Source: Euonymus europaeus
Lineage: Eukaryota; Streptophyta; Magnoliopsida; Celastrales; Celastraceae
Length of the DNA: 64,000 nt
Assembly: GCA_963580455.1 (NCBI GenBank)
Contig: OY756971.1
Span: 11,493,001 to 11,557,000, forward strand
Direction: 5' to 3'
A model generated the notes under the pieces. That model saw only the letters and a program-made list of their open reading frames with translations. It had not been told where the DNA came from and did not search any database. This document shows, in pieces, positions 53,378 through 64,000 of the stretch. Made by a program: the position numbers and the translations under genes. Positions within the stretch are counted from its first letter, which is position 1; each line of letters opens with the position of its first letter.

Positions 53378-56300
53378 AAGCTTCCTAGATTATTTCGATT
53401 CCAAAACACCAACTTTCTATGACGAATGGACAAAATTGTTAAAAGCTCCTCCATAGAGAGAGTTGAGCAACTTCGGACCATCAAAGTTCCTCGGTGTACA
53501 CTTTTTATTGTTCTTCTATGTCAAATTGTACAAGTATAAGCTTCCTAGATTATTTCGATGCAAAAACCCCAACTTTCTATGACAAATGCACAAAATTGTT
53601 AAAACCTCCTTCATAGAGAGTGTTGAGCAACTTCGGACCATCAATGTTGTGTGTACACCTTTTATTGTTCTTCCATTTGAAATTTTACGAGTATAAGCGT
53701 CAAGATTAATTAATTGCCAAAACACCAACTTTCTATGAGAAATGGACAAAGCCATTAAGAGCTCCTCCATAGAGAGAGTTGAGCAACTTCGAACCCTCAA
53801 AGTTTCTCGGTTTACAGTTTTTTTTGTGCTTCTATGTCAAATTTTACGAGTATGAGCTTCCAAGATTATTTTGATGCAGAACACCAACATGCTATGACAA
53901 ATGGACAAAATCGTTAAAGGCTCCTACATAGAGAGAGTTGATCAACTTCGGACCATCAAAGTTGCTCGATGTACACTTTTTAAAGTTCTTCTATATCAAA
54001 TTTTACGAGTATAAGCTTCCTAGATCATTTCATTGCAAAAACCCCCAACTTTCTATGACAAATGCTCAAAATTGTTAAAAGCTCCTCCATATAGAGTGTT
54101 GAGCAACTTCGGACCATCAAAGTTGCTTGGTGTACAGCTTTTATTGTTCTTCTATTTGAAATTTTACGAGTATAAGCTTCAAGATTAATTAATTGCCAAA
54201 ACACCAACTTTCTATGAGAAATGGAAAAAACCATTAAAAGCTCCTCTATAGAGAGAGTTGAGCAAGTTCGAACCGTGAAAGTTGCTTCGTGTACACTTTG
54301 TATTGTTTTTCTATTTGAAATTTTACGAGTATAAGCTTCTAGATTATTTCGATGCCAAAACACCAACTTTTTCTGACAAATGGACAAAATTGTTAAAAGC
54401 TCCTCTATAGAGAGAGTTGATCCACTTCGAACCATCAAAATTACTCGGTGTAACTTTTTAATGTGCTTCTATGTCAAATTTTACGAGTATAAGCTTCCTA
54501 GATTATTTCGATTCCAAAACACCAACTTTCTATGACGAATGGACAAAATTGTTAAAAGCTCCTCCATAGAGAGAGTTGAGCAACTTCGGACCATCAAAGT
54601 TCCTCAGTGTACACTTTTTATTGTTCTTCTATGTCAAATTTTACAAGTATAAGCTTCCTGATTATTTCGATGCAAAAACCCCAACTTTCTATGACAAATG
54701 CACAAAATTGTTAAAACCTCCTTCATAGAGAGTGTTGAGCAACTTCGGACCATCAATGTTGTGTGTACACCATTTATTGCTCTTCCATTTGAAATTTTAC
54801 GAGTATAAGCGTCAAGATTAATTAATTGCCAAAACACCAACTTTCTATGAGAAATGGACAAAGCCATTAAGAGCTCCTCCATAGAGAGAGTTGAGCAACT
54901 TCGAACCATCAAAGTTTCTCGGTTTACAGTTTTTTTTGTGCTTCTATGTAAAATTTTACGAGTATAAGCTTCCAAGATTATTTTGATGCAAAACACCAAC
55001 ATGCTATGACAAATGGACAAAATCGTTAAACGCTCCTCCATAGAGAGAGTTAATCAACTTCGGACCATCAAAATTGCACGGGTTACACTTTTTAATGTTC
55101 TTCTATGTCAAATTTTACGAGTATAAGCTTCCTAAATTATTTCGATGCCAAAACATCAACTTTCTATGAAGAATGCACAAAATTGTTAAAAGATCCTCCA
55201 TAGAGAGAGTTGAGCAACCTCGGACCATGAAAGTTCCTCGGTGTACACTTTTTATTGTGCATCTATGTCAAATTTTACGAGTATAAGCTTCCAAGATTAT
55301 TTCGATGCCAAAACACCAACATGCTATGACAAATGGAGAAAATCGTTAAAGGCTCCTACATAGGGAGAGTTGATCAACTTCGGACCATCAAAGTTGCTCG
55401 GTGTACACTTTTTAAAGTTCTTCTATGTCAAATTTTACGAGTATAAGCTTCCTATATCATTTCGTTGCAAAAACCCCCAACTTTCCATGACGAATGCTCA
55501 AAATTGTTAAAAGCTCCTCCATATAGAGTGTTGAGCAACTTCGGACCATCAAAGTTGCTTGGTGTACACCTTTTATTGTTCTTCTATTTGAAATTTTACG
55601 AGTATAAGCTTCAAGATTAATTAATTGCCAAAACACCAACTTTCTATGAGAAATGGAAAAAACCATTAAAAGCTCCTCTATAGAGAGAGTTGAGAAAGTT
55701 CGGACCGTCAAAGTTGCTTCGTGTACACTTTGTATTGTTTTTCTATTTGAAATTTTACGAGTATAAGCTTCTAGATTATTTCGATGCCAAAACACCAACT
55801 TTTTATGACAAATGGACAAAATTGTTAAAAGCTCCTCTATAGAGAGAGTTGAGCCACTTCGAACCATCAAAGTTGCTCGGTGTAACTTTTTATTGTGCTT
55901 CTATGTCAAATTTTACGAGTATAAGCTTCCTAGATTATTTCGATTCCAAAACACCAACTTTCTATTACGAACGGACAAAATTGTTAAAAGCTCCTCCATA
56001 AAGAGAGTTGAGCCACTTCGAACCATCAAAGTTGCTCGGTGTAACTTTTTATTGTGCTTCTATGTCAAATTTTACGAGTATAAGCTTCCTAGATTATTTT
56101 GATTCCAAAACACCAACTTTCTATGACGAATGGACAAAATTGTTAAAAGCTCCTCCATAGAGAGAGTTGAGCAACTTCGGACCATCAAAGTTCCTCGGTG
56201 TACACTTTTTATTGTTCTTCTATGTCAAATTTTAAAAGTATAAGCTTCCTAGATTATTTCGATGCAAAAACCCCAACTTTCTATGACAAATGCACAAAAT

Positions 56301-57344
56301 TGTTAAAACCTCCTACATAGAGAGTGTTAAGCAACTTCGGACCATCAATGTTGTGTGTACACCTTTTATTGTTCTTCCATTTGAAATTTTACGAGTATAA
56401 GCGTCAAGATTAATTAATTGCCAAAACACCAACTTTCTATGAGAAATGGACAAAGCCATTAAGAGCTCCTCCATAGAGAGAGTTGAGCAACTTTGAACCA
56501 TCAAAGTTTCTCGGTTTACAGTTTTTTTTGTGCTTCTATGTCAAATTTTACGAGTATGAGCTTCCAAGATTATTTTGATGCAGAACACCAACATGCTATG
56601 ACAAATGGACAAAATCGTTAAACGCTCCTCCATAGAGAGAGTTAATCAACTTCGGACCATCAAAATTGCACGGGTTACACTTTTTAATGTTCTTCTATGT
56701 CAAATTTTACGAGTATAAGCTTCCTAAATTATTTCGATGCCAAAACACCAACTTTCTATGAAGAATGCACAAAATTGTTAAAAGATCCTCCATAGAGAGA
56801 GTTGAGCAACCTCGGACCATGAAAGTTCCTCGGTGTACACTTTTTATTGTGCATCTATGTCAAATTTTATGAGTATAAGCTTCCAAGATTATTTCGATGC
56901 CAAAACACCAACATGCTATGACAAATGGACAAAATCGTTAAAGGCTCCTACATAGAGAGAGTTGATCAACTTCGGACCATCAAAGTTGCTCGGTGTACAC
57001 TTTTTAAAGTTCTTCTATGTCAAATTTTACGAGTATAAGCTTCCTAGATCATTTCGTTGCAAAAACCCCCAACTTTCTATGACAAATGCTCAACATTGTT
57101 AAAAGCTCCTCCATATAGAGTGTTGAGCAACTTCGGACCATCAAAGTTGCTTGGTGTACACCTTTTATTGTTCTTCTATTTGAAATTTTACGAGTATAAG
57201 CTTCAAGATTAATTAATTGCCAAAACACCAACTTTCTATGAGAAATGGAAAAAACCATTAAAAGCTCCTTTATAGAGAGAGTTGAGCAACTTCGGACCGT
57301 CAAAGTTTCTCGGTGTACACTTTTTTTTGTGCTTCTATGTCAAA

Positions 57345-57540
57345 TTTTACGAGTATGAGCTTCCAAGATTATTTTGATGCAAAACACCAACATGCTATGA
57401 CAAATGGACAAAATCGTTAAACGCTCCTCCATAGAGAGAGTTGAGCAACTTCGGACCATCAAAATTGCACGGTGTACAATTTTTACTGTTCTTATATGTC
57501 AAATTTTATGAGTATAAGCTTCCTAAATTATTTCGATGCC
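57345..57540. repeat. Monomer variant shared with 63,565-63,755
   Basis: A monomer with GAGTATGAGC, GAGCAAC, TTGCACGGTGTACAA and TTACTGTTCTTATATG occurs here and again near 63,565-63,755, but in no regular copy of the nine-mer. The two sites are about 6.2 kb apart. Confidence 0.75.
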
Positions 57541-60500
57541 AAAACAATAACTTTCTATGAAGAATGCACAAAATTGTTAAAAGATCCTCCATAGAGAGAG
57601 TTGAGCAACCTCGGACAATGAAAGTTCCTCGGTGTACACTTTTTATTGTGCATCTATGTCAAATTTTACGAGTATAAGCTTCCAAGATTATTTTGATGCC
57701 AAAACACCAACATGCTACGACAAATGGACAAAATCGTTAAAGGCTCCTACATAGAGAGAGTTGATCAACTTCGGACCATCAAAGTTGCTCGGTGTACACT
57801 TTTTAAAGTTCTTCTATGTCAAATTTTACGAGTATAAGCTTCCTAGATCATTTCGTTGCAAAAACCCCCAACTTTCTATGACAAATGCTCAAAATTGTTT
57901 AAAGCTCCTCCATATAGAGTGTTGAGCAACTTCGGACCATCAAAGTTGCTTGGTGTACACCGTTTATTGTTCTTCTATTTGAAATTTTACGAGTATAAGC
58001 TTCAAGATTAATTAATTGCCAAAACACCAACTTTCTATGAGAAATGGAAAAAACCATTAAAAGCTCCTCTATAGAGAGAGTTGAGCAAGTTCGGACCGTC
58101 AAAGTTGCTTCGTGTACACTTTGTATTGTTTTTCTATGTCAAATTTTATGAGTATAAGCTTCCTAGATTATTTCGATGCCAAAACACCAACTTTTTATGA
58201 CAAATGGACAAAATTGTTAAAAGCTCCTCTATAGAGAGAGTTGAGCCACTTCGAACCATCAAAGTTCCTCGGTGTACACTTTTTATTGTTCTTCTATGTC
58301 AAATTTTACAAGTATAAGCTTCCTAGATTATTTCGATTCCAAAACACCAACTTTCTATGACGAATGGACAAAATTGTTTAAAGCTCCTCCATAGAGAGAG
58401 TTGAGCAACTTCGGACCATCAAAGTTCCTCGGTGTACACTTTTTATTGTTCTTCTATGTCAAATTTTACAAGTATAAGCTTCCTAGATTATTTCGATGCA
58501 AAAACCCCAACTTTCTATGACAAATGCACAAAATTGTTAAAACATCCTTCATAGAGAGTGTTGAGCAACTTCGGACCATCAATGTTGTGTGTACACCTTT
58601 TATTGTTCTTCCATTTGAAATTTTACGAGTATAAGCGTCAAGATTAATTAATTGCCAAAACACCAACTTTCTATGAGAAATGGACAAAGCCATTAAGAGC
58701 TCCTCCATAGAGAGAGTTGAGCAACTTCGAACCATCAAAGTTTCTCGGTTTACAGTTTTTTTTGTGCTTCTATGTCAAATTTTACGAGTATGAGCTTCCA
58801 AGATTATTTTGATGCAGAACACCAACATGCTATGACAAATGGACAAAATCGTTAAACGCTCCCCCATAGAGAGAGTTAATCAACTTCGGACCATCAAAAT
58901 TGCACGGGTTACACTTTTTAATGTTCTTCTATGTCAAATTTTACGAGTATAAGCTTCCTAAATTATTTCGATGCCAAAACACCAACTTTCTATGAAGAAT
59001 ACACAAAATTGTTAAAAGATCCTCCATAGAGAGAGTTGAGCAACCTCGGACCATGAATGTTCCTCTGTGTACACTTTTTATTGTGCATCTATGTCAAATT
59101 TTATGAGTATAAGCTTCCAAGATTATTTCGATGCCAAAACACCAACATGCTATGACAAATGGACAAAATCGTTAAAGGCTCCTACATAGAGAGAGTTGAT
59201 CAACTTCGGACCATCAAAGTTGCTCGGTGTACACTTTTTAAAGTTCTTCTATGTCAAATTTTACGAGTATAAGCTTCCTATATCATTTCGTTGCAAAAAC
59301 CCCCAACTTTCTATGACAAATGCTCAAAATTGTTAAAAGCTCCTCCATATAGAGTGTTGAGCAACTTCGGACCATCAAAGTTGCTTGGTGTACACCTTTT
59401 ATTATTCTTCTATTTGAAATTTTACGAGTATAAGCTTCAAGATTAATTAATTGCCAAAACACCAACTTTCTATGAGAAATGGAAAAAACCATTAAAAGCT
59501 CCTCTATAGAGAGAGTTGAGCAAGTTCGGACCGTCAAAGTTGCTTCGTGTACACTTTGTATTGTTTTTCTATTTGAAATTTTACGATTATAAGCTTCTAG
59601 ATTATTTCGATGCCAAAACACCAACTTTTTATGACAAATGGACAAAATTGTTAAAAGCTCCTCTATAGAGAGAGTTGAGCCACTTCGAATCATCAAAGTT
59701 GCTCGGTGTAACTTTTTATTGTGCTTCTATGTCAAATTTTACGAGTATAAGCTTCCTAGATTATTTCGATTCCAAAACACCAACTTTCTATTACGAACGG
59801 ACAAAATTGTTAAAAGCTCCTCCATAAAGAGAGTTGAGCCACTTCGAACCATCAAAGTTGCTCGGTGTAAATTTTATTGTGCTTCTATGTCAAATTTTAC
59901 GAGTATAAGCTTCCTAGATTATTTCGATTCCAAAACACCAACTTTCTATGACGAATGGACAAAATTGTTAAAAGCTCCTCCATAGAGAGAGTTGAGCAAC
60001 TTCGGACCATCAAAGTTCCTCGGTGTACACTTTTTATTGTTCTTCTATGTCAAATTTTAAAAGTATAAGCTTCCTAGATTATTTCGATGCAAAAACCCCA
60101 ACTTTCTATGACAAATGCACAAAATTGTTAAAACCTCCTTCATAGAGAGTGTTGAGCAACTTCGGACCATCAATGTTGTGTGTACACCTTTTATTGTTCT
60201 TCCATTTGAAATTTTACGAGTATAAGCGTCAAGATTAATTAATTGCCAAAACACCAACTTTCTATGAGAAATGGACAAAGCCATTAAGAGCTCCTCCATA
60301 GAGAGAGTTGAGCAACTTCGAACCATCAAAGTTTCTCGGTTTACAATTTTTTTTGTGCTTCTATGTCAAATTTTACGAGTATGAGCTTCCAAGATTATTT
60401 TGATGCAGAACACCAACATGCTATGACAAATGGACAAAATCGTTAAACGCTCCTCCATAGAGAGAGTTAATCAACTTCGGACCATCAAAATTGCACGGGT

Positions 60501-63500
60501 TACACTTTTTAATGTTCTTCTATGTCAAATTTTACGAGTATAAGCTTCCTAAATTATTTCGATGCCAAAACACCAACTTTCTATGAAGAATGCACAAAAT
60601 TGTTAAAAGATCCTCCATAGAGAGAGTTGAGCAACCTCGGACCATGAAAGTTCCTCGGTGTACACTTTTTATTGTGCATCTATGTCAAATTTTACGAGTA
60701 TAAGCTTCCAAGATTATTTTGATGCCAAAACACCAACATGCTATGACAAATGGACAAAATCCTTAAAGGCTCCTACATAGAGAGAGTTGATCAACTTCGG
60801 ACCATCAAAGTTGCTCGGTGTACACTTTTTAAAGTTCTTCTATGTCAAATTTTACGAGTATGAGCTTCCTAGATCATTTCGTTGCAAAACCCCCAACTTT
60901 CTATGACAAATGCTCAAAATTGTTAAAAGCTCCTCCATATAGAGTGTTGAGCAACTTCGGACCATCAAAGTTGCTTGGTGTACACCGTTTATTGTTCTTC
61001 TATTTGAAATTTTACGAGTATAAGCTTCAAGATTAATTAATTGCCAAAACACCAACTTTCTATGAGAAATGGAAAAAACCATTAAAAGCTCCTCTATAGA
61101 GAGAGTTGAGCAAGTTCGGACCGTCAAAGTTGCTTCGTGTACACTTTGTATTGTTTTTCTATGTCAAATTTTATGAGTATAAGCTTCCTAGATTATTTCG
61201 ATGCCAAAACACCAACTTTTTATGACAAATGGACAAAATTGTTAAAAGCTCCTCTATAGAGAGAGTTGAGCCACTTCGAACCATCAAAGGTTCTGGGTGT
61301 AACTTTTTATTGTGCTTCTATGTCAAATTTTACGAGTATAAGCTTCCTAGATTATTTCGATTCCAAAACACCAACTTTCTATGACGAATGGACAAAATTG
61401 TTTAAAGCTCCTCCATAGAGAGAGTTGAGCAACTTCGGACCATCAAAGTTCCTCGGTGTACACTTTTTATTGTTCTTCTATGTCAAATTTTACAAGTATA
61501 AGCTTCCTAGATTATTTCGATGCAAAAACCCCAACTTTCTATGACAAATGCACAAAATTGTTAAAACCTCCTTCATAGAGAGTGTTGAGCAACTTCGGAC
61601 CATCAATGTTGTGTGTACACCTTTTATTGTTCTTCCATTTGAAATTTTACGAGTATAAGCGTCAAGATTAATTAATTGCCAAAACACCAACTTTCTATGA
61701 GAAATGGACAAAGCCATTAAGAGCTCCTCCATAGAGAGAGTTGAGCAACTTCGAACAATCAAAGTTTCTCGGTTTACAATTTTTTTTGTGCTTCTATGTC
61801 AAATTTTACGAGTATGAGCTTCCAAGATTATTTTGATGCAAAACACCAACATGCTATGACAAATGGACAAAATCGTTAAACGCTCCTCCATAGAGAGAGT
61901 TAATCAACTTCGGACCATCAAAATTGCACGGGTTACACATTTTAATGTTCTTCTATGTCAAATTTTACGAGTATAACTTCCTAAATTATTTCGATGCCAA
62001 AACACCAACTTTCTATGAAGAATGCACAAAATTGTTAAAAGATCCTCCATAGAGAGAGTTGAGCAACCTCGGACCATGAAAGTTCCTCGGTGTACACTTT
62101 TTATTGTGCATCTATGTCAAATTTTACGAGTATAAGCTTCCAAGATTATTTTGATGCCAAAACACCAACATGCTATGACAAATGGACAAAATCCTTAAAG
62201 GCTCCTACATAGAGAGAGTTGATCAACTTCGGACCATCAAAGTTGCTCGGTGTACACTTTTTAAAGTTCTTCTATGTCAAATTTTACGAGTATGAGCTTC
62301 CTAGATCATTTCGTTGCAAAACCCCCAACTTTCTATGACAAATGCTCAAAATTGTTAAAAGCTCCTCCATATAGAGTGTTGAGCAACTTCGGACCATCAA
62401 AGTTGCTTGGTGTACACCGTTTATTGTTCTTCTATTTGAAATTTTATGAGTATAAGCTTCAAGATTAATTAATTGCCAAAACACCAACTTTCTATGAGAA
62501 ATGGAAAAAACCATTAAAAGCTCCTCTATAGAGAGAGTTGAGCAAGTTCGGATCGTCAAAGTTGCTTCGTGTACACTTTGTATTGTTTTCCTATTTGAAA
62601 TTTTACGAGTATAAGCTTCCTAAATTATTTCGATGCCCAAACACCAACTTTCTATGAAGAATGCACAAAATTGTTAAAAGATCCTCCATAGAGAGAGTTG
62701 AGCAACCTCGGACAATGAAAGTTCCTCGGTGTACACTTTTTATTGTGCATCTATGTCAAATTTTACGAGTATAAGCTTCCTAGATTATTTCGATTCCAAA
62801 ACACCAACTTTCTATGACGAATGGACAAAATTGTTTAAAGCTCCTCCATAGATAGAGTTGAGGAACTTCGGACCATCAAAGTTCCTCGGTGTACACTTTT
62901 TATTGTTCTTCTATGTCAAATTTTACAAGTATAAGCTTCCTAGATTATTTCGCTGCAAAAACCCCAACTTTCTATGACAAATACACAAAATTGTTAAAAC
63001 ATCCTTCATAGAGAGTGTTGAGCAACTTCGAACCATCAATGTTGTGTGTACACCTTTTATTGTTCTTCCATTTGAAATTTTACGAGTATAAGCGTCAAGA
63101 TTAATTAATTGCCAAAACTCCAACTTTCTATGAGAAATGGACAAAGCCATTAAGAGCTCCTCCATAGAGAGAGTTGAGCAACTTCGAACCATCAAAGTTT
63201 CTCGGTTTATAGTTTTTTTTGTGCTTCTATGTCAAATTTTACGAGTATGAGCTTCCAAGATTATTTTGATGCAGAACACCAACATGCTATGACAAATGGA
63301 CAAAATCGTTAAACGCTCCTCCATAGAGAGAGTTAATCAACTTCGGACCATCAAAATTGCACGGGTTACACTTTTTAATGTTCTTCTATGTCAAATTTTA
63401 CGAGTATAAGCTTCCTAAATTATTTCGATGCCAAAACACCAACTTTCTATGAAGAATGCACAAAATTGTTAAAAGATCCTCCATAGAGAGAGTTGAGCAA

Positions 63501-64000
63501 CCTCGGACCATGAATGTTCCTCGGTGTACACTTTTTATTGTGCATCTATGTCAAATTTTACGAGTATGAGCTTCCAAGATTATTTTGATGCAAAACACCA
63601 ACATGCTATGACAAATGGACAAAATCGTTAAACGCTCCTCCATAGAGAGAGTTGAGCAACTTCGGACCATCAAAATTGCACGGTGTACAATTTTTACTGT
63701 TCTTATATGTCAAATTTTATGAGTATAAGCTTCCTAAATTATTTCGATGCCAAAACACCAACTTTCTATGAAGAATGCACAAAATTGTTAAAAGATCCTC
63801 CATAGAGAGAGTTGAGCAACCTCGGACCATGAAAGTTCCTCGGTGTACACTTTTTATTGTGCATCTATGTCAGATTTTACGAGTATAAGCTTCCAAGATT
63901 ATTTTGATGCCAAAACACCAACATGCTATGACAAATGGACAAAATCGTTAAAGGCTCCTACATAGAGAGAGTTGATCAACTTCGGACCATCAAAGTTGCT

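Larger units (their letters stand above)
1..64000. repeat. Satellite DNA array, ~160-bp monomer, about 400 copies
   Basis: The same ~160-bp unit recurs head to tail from the first to the last base, always in the same orientation, with both ends of the window inside the array. Each unit carries an AAGCTT (or variant), a TTTCGATGC-like stretch, a CATAGAGAGAG-like stretch, a GTGTACAC-like palindrome and a CAAATTTTACGAGTAT-like stretch in fixed order. Units are mostly 157-160 bp and about 37% G+C by hand-made consensus. No stretch over one monomer lacks the repeat, so there is no unexplained gap. All open frames (60-137 codons, both strands) recur with the repeat. Because 160 is not a multiple of 3, each frame shifts from monomer to monomer and soon meets a stop. 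They have no recognisable domain and are not annotated as genes. The likely role is centromeric or pericentromeric heterochromatin in a eukaryote, probably a plant; this is inference. Confidence 0.97.
40310..64000. repeat. 1,433-bp nine-mer HOR, many copies, heavily rearranged
   Basis: Nine monomer types in fixed order make a 1,433-bp unit. Regular spacing is seen at 41,776 to 43,209 and at about 60,060, 61,490 and 62,923. Marker monomers include one with GATCATTTCGTTGC, found 16 times between about 41,118 and 62,298, and one with GCACGGGTTACAC. Between regular copies are shortened and expanded units of 797, 800, 1,118, 1,272, 1,592 and 1,750 bp. The block continues past the right edge of the window. 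Confidence 0.85.

Noticed and set aside
57051..57068. TTTCGTTGCAAA resembling the left half of the mammalian CENP-B box
   Set aside because: The TTCG and the following A match, but the required CGGG half is absent (AACC instead). Only one subfamily has even this half.
1..64000. CRISPR-like regular repeats
   Set aside because: There are no unique spacers. The whole 160-bp unit repeats and the intervals are themselves conserved satellite.
1..64000. Transposable element or retrotransposon insertion within the array
   Set aside because: Every stretch read follows the monomer. No terminal repeats, polyprotein frames or target-site duplications were seen.
1..64000. Inverted (head-to-head) satellite segments, because similar-looking frames appear on both strands
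   Set aside because: All units read in the same direction on the plus strand. The minus-strand frames are just the complement of particular monomer variants.

Overview
The whole 64 kb window is one uninterrupted tandem array of a satellite repeat. The monomer is about 160 bp, so the window holds roughly 400 head-to-tail copies, all in the same orientation. I found no gene, RNA gene, transposon, CRISPR array or other non-satellite insert. A consensus monomer derived by eye, phased at the HindIII site (AAGCTT), is exactly 160 bp and about 37% G+C. Every open frame in the window is 60 to 137 codons, recurs with the repeat and is best explained as a by-product of the satellite.

A monomer close to nucleosomal length, hundreds of copies in one orientation, several higher-order repeat (HOR) periods and no genes point to a eukaryotic (peri)centromeric or other heterochromatic satellite. 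A plant is a reasonable guess because satellites of this length and HindIII ladders are common there. I do not recognise the family and will not name a species. Centromere function is inferred, since the sequence alone cannot show CENH3 occupancy.

Layout (block edges approximate): 1-1,655, a pentamer-type HOR; 1,656-4,860, a distinctive module; 5,040-9,790, a 477-bp trimer HOR; 9,790-12,660, a mosaic; 12,721-16,080, a 1,440-bp nine-mer HOR; 16,081-19,280, an 801-bp pentamer HOR; 19,280-22,270, a second copy of the 1,656-4,860 module; 22,600-25,808, two copies of a 1,598-bp ten-mer; 25,808-30,610, a 799-bp pentamer HOR; 30,610-40,300, a mosaic; 40,310-64,000, a 1,433-bp nine-mer HOR with nested tandem duplications of 2,390, 1,750 and 797 bp.

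No genes work together here. The interest lies in how the array evolved. Chimeric monomers, HORs built from shorter HORs and recent near-identical duplications record unequal exchange or replication-slippage events, and several of their junctions fall in the same conserved stretch around the HindIII site. I found no previously undescribed gene system. The most informative signals are the nested HOR mosaic and a 9-bp dyad symmetry present in many monomers.
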